From Fasciolopsis buskii (lineage: Eukaryota; Platyhelminthes; Trematoda; Plagiorchiida; Fasciolidae), in NCBI GenBank assembly GCA_008360955.1, contig LUCM01007681.1, positions 372,001 to 436,000 on the forward strand: 64,000 nt of DNA. Direction: 5' to 3'. Below the pieces are notes generated by a model. The model worked only from the letters and a program-made list of their open reading frames with translations, was not told the DNA's origin and did not search any database. Below, piece after piece: positions 52,401 to 64,000 of this stretch; positions within the stretch are counted from its first letter, which is position 1; the number at the start of each line of letters is the position of its first letter. The position numbers and the translations under genes were made by a program.

Positions 52401-55400
52401 ATGGGCATATTGGCCTCAGAGCGCAAAACGCGCACCGTTGCAAACATAAGGCGTCGAAAAAGCCAGGTGATCTCTTTATATCCTTCACGGAGTTTGTGCC
52501 ATAATCGCAACAGGACAAGATTACAGGAATTCCATTTTATTCGTATAGTCGAAAAAGTCGCAAAATTCTTACCAAGACGGTCACGTGAAAAGGCCATACA
52601 ATGGCAACCACAATATTTTGCACGCTCAAATCCATCAAATTGAATTGCAATACCTTAATCGGCTTGCCTAGTGAAACTGTTTGCGTTTGAGTAAATCTCT
52701 CCATCTATTTCCGTGAACGCATGTCGCTAACATGGCAAACAAGTTGCAAATCAATTACTGGTGACAAATTCTTGCATTTACATATATATACAAGATCAAT
52801 TTTCTACTTGTAGCCGATAACAAATTCAAGCAATATTACATTTGGTTTCAAAGAGTTGATACTAGCATTGACCACAATGTAACCGAAGCATCTGGTCTTC
52901 TACGTAGTATAGAAAGCAAACTGTCTTTTTTATTTTACAGATTCAAGAATAATTTTATTTATCATAAAAATCCTTGTTCGAGCCCGACATATTGTTCTTT
53001 TTTTGAAGGAAACCCCAAATTAATGCGTCCGAATATCAGTTCATAGATTTGTTAATCCTATTTGATTGCGATGGGTGATTTCGAGAGAAACGAAGAATTC
53101 ATTAGGTTTCTTCTGACAAGTGTTGAATTATAATGAACGTTCGAAATGTCTGAGGATGATCCAGAAGGAAGATAAATACGGAAATCTGCCAACGAATAAG
53201 ATTTTTCCTGTAAAAAATAAATCTCAGTGAAATGAGAATATCAGACGATGGGTGCCATTATGGTGTGGACTAAATGACTTTTGCTAACTTCAAAATTTTC
53301 AGACTGCAAGGGATTAACTTGAACTTTTTCAGCGGCTAGCAATTTGCATTTAAAAGAAAAGTAAAATTCCCGCGAGCCAAACGAACACATTTGAAATCAA
53401 GAGTCATTTCATTTGGGATATCATTCACGGGCAATTATGAAAACTGAACATCGGTCTGAATCGTACCAATTTGCACTGTTGAAGATCAAATCAAATGGAA
53501 TGACGCACAGTTGCTGACTGACTCAAGTTCATGAGTGATGGGAGGTTCAGGGTTGAAAGTAAAAGCTCACCGTTTAGAACTTCGTGCGAAACGTGAACAG
53601 TCAAAATAGACATTAAAAAAATCTAACTTGTTGCACACCGCGTTTCATTTAAATGTTTCGAAAAACGTGCAAAAACGAAAGCTTATCGATTATCGATTTT
53701 GTCCACTGGATGTGAGATGTCCGTTCAATTCCAGTGCAAGTCAACAAAATTCAAGACACAAGAAGCATTACACTCAGGATAAAGCCCGTCACAGTTACGA
53801 GGCCTTACTCTAAACCAAAAGTTTCAGATAATAAGAAAATACAATTGATTTCAGCAAAACCTGAGCTGAATTAGGAATTCACTTAAAACAAAAAAATGCT
53901 GTTAGCAACGCAGTCATGAACGGCCTAAAATCCTGCACTGATTGCATTTTGAGCTTCCATGAGACCAACCAATTTAATGGATTCACTGTCCAATGGAGTC
54001 AGAAGATGAACTGCGTTCATGACTAACATAAACGTAAGATTAGAATTTTTATACTAAAATGTTTACATGTGTCATCATGTTTACGTTGCACACGTACGTG
54101 ACTGTATTCTCACAGGACACAATTTAACCCGAAATATCCGTGGTTAAATAGCCAGTGGAACATTGAACATGCATTAGGAATGTATTTAACGGTCGGGAGT
54201 GCTACCGCGTTCAGACAAATTTCAAAGATGTTCCCGGGCCGAAAAAATGGATTTCACTCTTAAGCTTGCATTTTGAACAGTCACCCTGGCTCCAATCAGT
54301 AGGATAAGCTAAGCATTTTTATTACTACTATATTTTTAAAGAATTTATCCAGGTTACGCTTGACTAACCCTCAAAAAATATTCCCTAAATTTTTGTCTAG
54401 ATTTGGAATATGTAGATAATAAGTTGATTAAAAAGTTTTTTAATTTAGAAATTTTTTTCCCGACAGAACGTCATTCTTATGACCTGAGAACCATGTTTTC
54501 AAATAACTGCATTTTATCGTTAATCTCCGGTTATTTTCAGGTAAAGCGTTTGCCAAATGTCATGCAGGATGGGAAATCCATTTTGGCAGTGTGACTCCAA
54601 AAGTTGACGCCATGATTCAGAACCGAACCGATGACCTTCCGTTTACCGGGCAGATGCCCTATGTCTGAGTTCCCACGGACTAGGTTGTAGAGTCCAAATT
54701 ACGTAAGCAAACGTCCAATGTTGTTTAGGCCATCGGTGTAAAGAAACCTAGCAACCGACTTAGTTATAGCCTCGGTAACTTCCCAATGACAGCAAACAGC
54801 ACAGTCGAAAAACATCGGAATAATGCGTTGCTTGTGTGGATTTTCCATTCAACATAACATCCGGCTCCTCGTGCCGCTGAAAAACAGCTAAGATTAATGC
54901 AAACGTCCTTCGGAACTTGTTCAGTTGTGCTTATTATCGCTTCCTATCAGGAAAATGAGTACGCTCCCGAATTTCCATCTTTCTGACGTCAAATTTATTC
55001 ATGCAGTGTAACGTAATTTTAATTACGTTTTATTTATGTCCATTCCCAAGTACGGACAATCACCTAACTCGGTTGCTTGGGATCCGAAACACGCAGGGCC
55101 AGAGCGCATTGATATAGCCAACTTTGGATTCTTCCTGGCGATCTGACACGCGGAACTATTGGACCAAATGCAATAAATTAAACCTATTCGTAGACGTTTG
55201 TCATAAGTATGACGCCTGAAATCCCGTATTTCCTCGTAACTGGTAAAAAACTGGCTCCGGGAGACAACCGTGAATGTGTCCTGGTTAACTGATTCAGTGA
55301 ATTCCATACTGGCATTTCACTATAAACAAAAACAACGCATGACACGCACATTCCTCAATAAACCAACGCCTGTTTGACACTGGCGTACAGTTACAGTTAA

Positions 55401-58400
55401 GAGTGGACATTCCTAATTTATGGGTGGCTTAATAAGAAAACGAATTTCTTAAAGACAGTGGCATTTACAGGAAATAGCCAAATATCGTATCCATTAGCAT
55501 ATTTAAGTGTTATATGAAGTTCGTAAGAAACGATAATCGGAATAAATTTTCACGTCAATGTGTCCAACCTAGTGCGTTCACGAATCGCAGATTGGACAGT
55601 TTGGTTCCATTGGAATCCAGGGGGCTAATATGTATCGGCCTATGCATTTGTCAACTGCAGTTAAAGTTCTGGGAGGCCAGACTAACAGCATTATTATTAA
55701 ATGAGTTTGGCTAAATCGAGCAAATACACAAATTTTCTAGATGAAATCAGCCAAAGTAGGCGTGAGTGCGCACGTCGGTCACTGCCGCGGTGGGACCTGA
55801 TCGTCTTGATTCCGTTCATTTATACTGGGTTACCATATTTAACTTTGAATACACGAGATGCAATGTGCTGATGTGTTGGGCGAATTGCTATTAGAAAATC
55901 ACGTTTAGGATGTATGATGACACTCGGCTTCCATAAGGCAACTCAACTGTCTCGTAAAAAATCCGCTTGCTAGGAAGCTTGTCTGTAACAAAGAATGCCA
56001 ACCATCCAAATCAGCATTGCGTTTTGTCACTTTATATCGTTCCACAACGGAAACGCCATATGAATGAAGTCGAAAGTTCGAGTAGGCTCAAAAATTCGTT
56101 TTATTGAAAGGCACTTGGATCAGAGGCACTCGCTACTTCTAATTTGGTTATTTCGAGGAAAGATTATGGCAAACACCCAAATTATGATCACATATTTTTA
56201 AAAGATAAATTCTGACTTGGAGCAACAAATAAGGACAGTGCTTTTGGTTATTTCCTTGATTACGAGATGAACACCAAATATGGAGCACTCATTTTATCTG
56301 TACATAGCCATGCCTCTTCGAGTAATGGACGCCGAGCGAAATTGAATTCTCGCCCAAAATTACATGCAAGTCATTCGAGGACGGGAACGGACACCCAGGA
56401 ACGAACCGATTTTCAAGTGTTCAATGCGTTTACCTCCGAAAAAATAGAAATCGATGTAGACATTCGAAAGTTTGATCCAGTCGCTGATCAAATGAAAGTC
56501 AGGTATATGAAATCTGAATTTATCGTTGGAACTTCGTTCTGTCTTTACATTCCCTAATGAAAACCAAATTCAGTGACAGGGGAACCCTTAAGCAGTTTAG
56601 GGCCTCATAAGAAATAGCGAACTTCTTGTTTCACGGAAGTTTCAGTGATCACCAAAATTGTGCCATAAAAGTGAAATAATGCCACATTTCATGGTTTGAT
56701 TGACCAGCTAATGAGTAGTTATATACAATGGAATTATTATCCCGAAAAGCTAGACATAACAGCTTTTTACAGTGTGCCACGTGGATAACGTCAGTTATGA
56801 ATTCGATTCTGAGGATGACGAGAACGAGATGCTTTTGTGGAGCAGTTGTGTGTCGAGACCATAATATTATTCTTATTGCTTGTTTGTTCTGTGTTCGGTT
56901 AATGGGACCGTAGGTAAAGATTTGCATTGACGGAAGATTAAAACTGACAGTCAAATTCCCCCTGTTCATGTCGTTTTTGGTCTGATCTCAAATTCTATTC
57001 AAACCGAAGTTGAAATTACATTTCGTTTCAGTTGCCCGACAAATTAGTGAGATGAACATTTCTAACGAGACACTGAAAATCTGATAAATTACTTATGAAG
57101 CCAAACGAGCACTTATTTGGTTAAATGACAGTCTGACTATGTCAAATGAAAGGTCTTGGCTCAGCTAGCTTGTGAGTTTAACTGTCAGACGTTTCTAAGA
57201 ACTGTCCACTTAGAGTTATGCTTAATCGGTGCATGACAGCGATGTACTTATTCCTAATGACAGCTAACCACTTCATTGCTAAGGAGATTGCAGACATCGG
57301 AATGTGTCCATCAGAACTTGCTTGGTGTACCATACAATTTAATCATTTATTGGCTTTGTAGAAATTAATGGTTACTCAAAAAACTCCTCGATGACAAAGC
57401 TGCCAAAATGCAGAACAAAAACGGAACAACGGCACAGTCAAGTGAAAAAATTCTTCTCTGTCCTTGAAAATGATAGGCATACAGAAAATCTGTAACACGG
57501 TTTTTCTATGGGTAGTTCTTATAAATGACGGCGTTATGGTATGGATGGACGTGAAATATGAGCCACACTCTGGTGGTACAGCACTGTTATTTGACAGTAT
57601 TCAACAGCTGATTCACGACAAAATAAACAACTTTAAGGAAAAGGAATGGAACATACTACACGATCAAGCATGATAACAAACAATGGAGTCCCTTTTCTTG
57701 TGTAATGTAGATGTGATTCTGAATATCTTCGTGAGATCTCCTAATGTGAAAGTAAAACTGTATACAAAACCGCAAAAGAAGAATTCATATTCTTCATTAG
57801 CCTGATGTTAATTTTGAATGGCCATGATCTACTTACGTATTATATATGTACTATGTATTATTTTATTGTACTTTATTGTATCACCCATTTGTACTGATTA
57901 TGTTGTGGAACACAGTTATAAGCTTACCCGATTACTGGGGTCACTAGACATAAAATATATGTTGCACAAAACAATTGCTTTATGGAAACTGAGGATACGA
58001 CAGAAAATGATCGAAAATCAAAAATGGCAAGTTCTAAGTTAGAACTTTTATGAAGCTCATTAGTCGCCGCTGGCGTGGAATCCAAGCAAAGTAACTGCCT
58101 GAGTAGTCACCGTTCCCAAATGTTATTACTCAAAAGAAGCTAGTGTTGATTATCACCAGCCAGCTTTCACAGAAGTAACCCATGAGTTTAGATTTGAAAC
58201 TACGAAATTCCCGTGCATCTGGTCTTGTGAAATTTTCCGCTTCGCGCACTAATTCACAATTTTCTTTAAAACCTGGTTACCATTTCGATGTGATCCTGTT
58301 CTCAAAACGCTCGTGATGTCAAACCCATATTGCATATCATTTAATCCATTGCTAAGTGGCGCCAAATTTCAATTTGTTCGAAGAATTGGCCGCGACATTT

Positions 58401-59840
58401 CCACTCGGTTTAGTGCGATGTAATTCCTTGTTTTTCTTTATCTGTGGCATGTGCAATTAATTAATCCAAAACTGGGTCCTAATCTCAGTCTTCAAGGTAG
58501 CACATCAGGTACCGGTTTTTCTTAATAAATAAGAAAGTCTCTTTCTCTCCAGTTATCGTTTGCTTTTGTGTCGATTTGTATGTTAACCGACCCAAATATA
58601 ATAGTTTTGGCCAACATTACAATTACAATTTAAGGCACAAAATACCACAGTAGGAACGCTGATCTAAATGACAAAACCTGATCGTACCTCATCGGAAATA
58701 AGAAGTTTCCCTCATTTGTTTGTGAAGCAAAAGACAATAAATATTTAGGAAAAAAGGAGACAATGACCTGGGAGCTGACGTTCCAAGCTGCCAAAGATAC
58801 TAATTTAGGAGTTCTGATTAGCATCCGAGATAATCTTTGTGAATTCGAGACTCACGAGTAGCACATTTGTAACTGAGCTTTGGCGGAAGAGTAACACACG
58901 GTTTCCCAGGGATCGATTTATTGTACAAACAGCATATAAATTCTCAAAATTAGAGAAGCTTTCATGAGCTGGACTTTTTCAAACCTAAGGTTTAAAGGCT
59001 GCTGTCTGGCTGACGACAAAAAATCGCTCTTTTGTAACGCTGCCAACATGTTTTTCAAATCTAGCTTGGAAGCAACTTTTCCAAGGAATCAAATTTCGCA
59101 TTTCAGATAAATCTGTGGAAAATATTCAGCTAATTCGACCGGTGCGCATAATTGCAATTGGTCTGGGTTGCACAATAAAGCTGATGCCTCGTGATTAGAC
59201 AAATTAGTGTTGTTCATCATAATCTTCTGTTCCCCCTGGACAATCTTCCTTTGGTTTCAAGTGGTCGTCTGTATGCAGAATCTTGGGAGTACTATTCATT
59301 TTGTGTGCAGCTGCTGCCATAAATATGTGGTACTCGCACCCTTGAAAGTAACTGAGGAGCGCTTTGAAATGCAAACATTGCTTTCGGTAACTGAAAAAAT
59401 TAGAAAATTATGATGGTCTGAAGTTAGACAAAATTTGGAGCAAAACGTCAGGTTCACTAAAGTGCGTGATGTCAGTTGAAGTCACTTGCATTGGTTATAG
59501 TTACTAATCAATAATGTTATTCTAATGTTTATCATGAATGAGATTTTCTACTGAAATTACAGTGCGTTACCTGCAAGTAGTCCAACCATTTCTCTTGGCC
59601 CAACTACAAGTTAAAACTAAGGCTGATCCCAAAATGCGCGGACCAATTGAAAGACTTACAAAATTACAAAGAAACATTTTAAATTCGGGCTACTTCAACC
59701 AAATGAATCAACCCGGCACCAATTCAAATCAGTTGGACTGAAAGGGAAAACAGTCACATTATTTGCATTTGTCATAACGTTGCTTCTGCTGTGAATAAAC
59801 CCAAGAAAGAGAAAAGGTCGACTTGTAAACAGGGTTACGA
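49450..59840. other. Non-coding sequence, no recognisable gene
   Basis: Open frames are 60-106 codons on both strands and fit chance. A frame at 56267-56557 (plus, 96 codons) has a charged C-terminal half but no recognised domain. A CRE octamer lies at 54984-54991 and a 9-bp-arm hairpin at 55010-55029. No SINE copy was seen here. Confidence 0.6.
55010..55029. repeat. Short AT-rich hairpin
   Basis: Perfect 9-bp arms (AACGTAATT and AATTACGTT) with a 2-base spacer. The CRE-like site TGACGTCA lies 18 bases upstream. Probably incidental. Confidence 0.6.
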
Positions 59841-59905
59841 GGGTAAAACTTGCACATGTAGGATTCGAACTTATGGTTCCATCTCAGTGAAAAATTGCAT
59901 TTTAT
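59835..59905 (-). mobile_element. Possible tRNA-like relic
   Basis: The minus strand reads AAGTTCGAATCCTACATG, a B-box match like those of the SINE heads. The following bases resemble the SINE middle only loosely. An A box and conserved tail were not identified. Confidence 0.25.
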
Positions 59906-62885
59906 TCAGTTGCCGTGGAAATGCAACGAACATAGCTCATCAGACATTGGAGTTGTTCGAACTGAGAATAGTAATAATAATAATGAAATGAATACTACAA
60001 GAAGGGGTTTTATTCGTACAAACAACAATAGGATATTTCCTCGTTACTTAGTCCGTGGAAATTCGCTAAGGAAATTGACGCTTTTGTAAGTTGATGGATT
60101 TGATGAGGGATCACTTGAATTTCTTGAAATTTCGCAGCAATTTCCATAATCTGCAGCATAAAGTTATACCCACACTCTTTGACCAGCAGCACAAAATTTG
60201 ATTTTCCGATTTTCGCCACAAATGCCTTTTCCTAAATTTTCTTTAGGTTATCAGCGCATAACAGAGAAAGCCGTCTCTTCATATGGCTTTAGTTCAGGGT
60301 TTTAGTTATGCCATTCAGGATTGAATACTACCGATTAACCGAGTGAGATAGTAAATAGCTTTTCCTTTTTTCACATCAGCATGTTAAAAGGTCCACCCTA
60401 AGTGTCAGACTACTTTACGATTTCATCGCACTTCTGGGCTTGATCATTGGCATGCAGAGTGGTCAGGCAAACCGAACTAATTCTCGATAACCACATCGCA
60501 GTATTTTACGTGCCAGACATTCATGCAGTTCCTTTGCATATCTCATTGGCCTTAATCAAATATGTTATCATCTCATGTGGATCATGTTCCAATGTTACAC
60601 TTTTCCAACCATATGAAAATGCGAAATTGTTTCAGTCGTTGGTTGGAATTTCATAGCCCATAGTTGTCCGATTTTCGTTTATTCTGATCCGGTTCTCCCA
60701 AGGGCGAATTACCATTTTGTCTTTTTATAAAATACACGCAAACCTATTGCCAGGTTTAATTATTTTAACCACAATTTAGCTAGTGCATTCAACCGCACAA
60801 TGGATCTTGCAGCCAAACGAAGTGAAAATAAAGTAGCATTTTATTCTTACTATAGGCGAGGGGTTGAAATGAAGAATTGATAGCCATCCAAAAAAAGGTG
60901 TTTTTTGCAACCAGGCAAGAATGGGAGAAAACTAACGGTTGCCAAAATATGCCATAGGATTCCCATCATATTGCTAGCACTTTTGCTCCAGAAAAATATA
61001 TGGACGAATTTTTATTGCAATAAACATAATGTTTCAACCTTTAGTCAATAATCAAATTATGTATGTGTCGAGATTTCGGAACATGAACTTAATGAACTAA
61101 AAATCGGTTAGCATGCTTTCATCCCCCAATAGGTCCGTAGTCACAATTAAACAACATCAGTCGGTTGACAGTCATCTAGGATAGAAAAAAAAAATGAAAT
61201 ACTAAATACTTGTATATGCCTGCACCAGAAACTAACCAGTCCCTTTGGCTGTCTAGGTTTGCAGGTCATGTCGAAACTCATGTAACCAGCGTCATACGAG
61301 TGCTTCACTTTTCCAGTAGACAATAGTTTTGAAAAAAAGTTAATTAAGTCTGTATTACTTATATTCAGCAATAATCGATGAATCGCTCAGATAATACGCG
61401 GCTGGCTTCGGAGTTGACTAGTTGCCAAATAGGCTAAGAAATTATTTCATATCTCATTTTGGCTACCACATGCATATCTTAGCCAAGACGCACCACGACC
61501 TCGTCAGGCAGAACAAAATGAGATTAATTCACAACACGTTTGCTCGTGTGTTGCCAAAAGGCAAGCATAAATCAGCAGTGGTGATCCACGGGTGAGCCAT
61601 TGTCCTTCTGATCAATTTTAGTAGAGTGAAACAGCAGATTCCTTTCGGTGATACAACCGATTATTTATACTGCCTGCTGGCTATTTTTGTTAATATGATG
61701 CGAAAATTCATCAATCCAGAGCGCATTTTCGTTTGGTCATTTGGCAGAGATTTATCTTTATTCGTGTGAGTGCGTAACTTGGACAGGTACAAGAAAACGG
61801 GACAATCTCGTCGTGGAACTTCCTCATAGAAATTTACATTTTATGCGACGTTTTAGGTTGCCAAATGGCACTCAATAATCAAAAACTAAAGTGCCCCTAT
61901 AATGATACTATCAGTATTTTCTGCTAATGTGCAGGATTACTGAATTCTACGATTTGCTGTGCAGTTAAATGATACAAATACGGTAAAACTTAGAGAGCTT
62001 TGAAACAATCAATTCAAATCGGGCACTGGAGAATGACATTTTGGTGAAATATGACACAATTAGAGAAGTGGATTATCGTAGTGAAATTTTCATACAAATA
62101 CAAGCCACTTTGTGGTCCCTTTGGGATATGATTTATTTCATCCACGGAATTTGTGCTCCTGGCCTAGTATATTGATTTACTGCAATACAACTGATAATCT
62201 TACTTAGTTTAAAAAAATTGGAAAAGAGGCAGCATAAATATTTAAATCGGCGGACGCTTTGAAACCAGTTCTAGCAGATTTCACTGTTTCTTGGCCACTC
62301 TTTCATTGTCACGGTAATAATGTGAGCGCCTAAATGACCCTAACCCAGTGTAACTCTTGATGTAAATCACGATACTTCCGAAATGAATACAATTCTGTTC
62401 TTGAACAACCATGACTAGTAAACCACAGTTACCGGAAGATACTCCAGTGAATAAATAAATATTTTCAGCCCATAAATGCATGCATAATCATGGATAGAAT
62501 AATTGATGAAATAAGTGTTCTCACCTATGAGAGGGAGAACAAACCTAAGACAAATTCCAAGAACCTTTCTTAAATGCTCACGACGATTTTATGCACCAGA
62601 AGGGCTTAGCGTTTTATGTTCCGAAGCATTTACCTAGACAATCAAGGTCACTATGTTTCATTGGCCCAATTACCGTCTGCTTGCAGATATACAATGGAAA
62701 ATCCGCGAATAAATTCAAGCAAACACTACAGCCCTGGGAAGGTTAACACTGGAAATATTTGAATACACCACAATCGACGCCACCTGTATTTTAGTGGTCA
62801 TTAAAGTAGCACAGTTACTAGTTGCAGGAAACCGACAAACATTGTTTCCAGTGACAAAGATTGTAAAAAAAAATATGGATGGTTA
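59906..62885. other. Non-coding sequence
   Basis: Only short open frames. Nothing recognised. Confidence 0.55.
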
Positions 62886-62889
62886 TAGT

Positions 62890-63270
62890 TCATTTTCTCC
62901 CAAATTCGTGTACATTTGTCAAGATGGACTCCAGATCTAAATTGCTTCCTTTGGACATTTTATTGATCAGCGCTGACACATTAGACGATGTAACAACACA
63001 AATGGATCGGCAGTTAGACCTATTTTGGGCCAAACCTACTGCAGAATAAATGCCACTTACGATACACAATTTCCGTAATAGCTTTTGACCCACGCTATTG
63101 CGATGTACAAGTCCGGATTGGTTTATGGTTGTGGGTATTTTGTCATTCAAAATGAAATCAGCAGCCATTATCAGTCTACTGAATATAGACAGATTACGTT
63201 GGCCTGGAGTCGATGACACTGGAACGGATTTAAAATCTTTTGTTGTGAAGCCCCTCATTCGAAAAATCAA
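62890..63270 (-). CDS. Open frame of 126 codons, unknown
   Basis: Minus-strand open frame beginning with a non-ATG start codon, polar and Ser/Asn-rich with no recognised domain. About two stop-free runs of this length are expected by chance in the window, and a plus-strand frame of 68 codons overlaps it. It is listed only because it is the second-longest frame after the one at 35.1-35.6 kb and one of two at 126-127 codons. Confidence 0.1.
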   Translation of the reverse strand: MIFRMRGFTTKDFKSVPVSSTPGQRNLSIFSRLIMAADFILNDKIPTTINQSGLVHRNSVGQKLLRKLCIVSGIYSAVGLAQNRSNCRSICVVTSSNVSALINKMSKGSNLDLESILTNVHEFGRK

Positions 63271-63309
63271 TGGTTCCGCAGCATTTGGTAGATTTTACCA
63301 ATAATTTGA

Positions 63310-64000
63310 AATCAGCAAACCTGATGGTATCCTGTTAGCAAATAAACCATACAACTCTACCATGACTATAACAAATTGATTGAAAGGATAACGTGCTACC
63401 TTGCGGTTACTAGATGCGCATGCTGCTTAGAGAAGGCCAACAATTTAGTGTGCACAATTCCTTTTGCTGACATGTGATCTACTTGAACCAACGTAGTTGA
63501 TAAATACACGATCGTGATGTTACTTAACGTTGTTTTCCGGCAGCGGACTGCTCCCAACTGTTTACGTTTGACGGGAATAATAATTTGGATGAGGAACAAA
63601 ATTATTTTACACAGAGCTGGAAACAGCAAGTCACAATAATACATCATTTCGCACTGACGCTTCAGCCATCCTGGTTGTGGTTGCCTAGAGGCGCGGCGTC
63701 TGTCATAAACAATGAAATTTTAGGTTCTCAGAAGCAAATTGCATGCCCATATGTCCAATTAGGTTGAAGGTAATCGACATGGTTTACGAATATTTGCAAT
63801 GCATGTATGAGATCCAGCCGCCAGGTCGCCTGAACTGCTGTGACCAATTAGATCGTGCTATATTACAGCCAGTTTAAAACGACTTGAGCTTTTTCAATCA
63901 AGTACTTTTAATGAAACTAAATGTTTTCACCAACTGCCCATATTTATAGCTCATAACGATACCACTTACATCATGATCTGAAGGTTGACGGAAACAAGCA
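63310..64000. other. Non-coding sequence at window end
   Basis: No recognised feature. Short overlapping open frames on both strands. Confidence 0.55.

Noticed and set aside
63098..63304. RLRWPG peptide, similar at a glance to the RWLGH motif near the end of LINE reverse transcriptases
   Set aside because: Only four residues agree, and no reverse-transcriptase motif is present nearby.

Overview
This looks like nuclear DNA of an invertebrate animal, AT-rich at roughly 60% by eye, and almost entirely non-coding. Stop codons are dense in all six frames, and open frames are about as long as chance predicts. With about 6.5% stop codons, around ten stop-free runs of 95-120 codons are expected in 64 kb, and that is what is seen. 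There are no bacterial operons, ribosome-binding sites, rRNA genes, CRISPR arrays or recognisable intact transposon proteins. I cannot name the species. The base composition, sparse coding signal and tRNA-derived SINEs would suit a flatworm such as a fluke, but that is inference.

The best-supported feature is a family of short interspersed elements. Five copies (12.4, 25.2, 34.7, 48.9 and 49.3 kb) share a tRNA-like head with a B box, a middle segment and a 3' tail ending in an AT-rich run. They occur in both orientations, and two form an inverted pair at 48.9-49.4 kb. Weaker tRNA-like relics lie near 22.5, 36.3, 38.5, 44.8 and 59.9 kb.

Other direct observations are a GT microsatellite (40.7 kb), ATT and TA microsatellites (17.9 and 18.9 kb), an AT-rich inverted repeat (37.0 kb), a perfect 16-bp palindrome (18.4 kb) and several short hairpins. 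At 43.15 kb a perfect CRE octamer lies 12 bp from an RFX-type X-box.

No protein gene can be called with confidence. I list exon-like segments that have splice-like borders or unusual composition, all at low confidence. The most interesting is a trio of plus-strand segments at 30.9-31.6 kb whose order, phase and hydrophobic pattern recall transmembrane segments S2 to the S3-S4 linker of polycystin channels. The expected neighbouring domains were not found. Others are the longest open frame (35.1-35.6 kb, minus), a possible last exon with two polyadenylation signals (40.4-40.7 kb, minus), a polar Asn/Gly/Asp/Ser-rich segment (43.8-44.0 kb, minus) and a charged segment near 6.9-7.1 kb (plus). 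I found no clear undescribed biological system.
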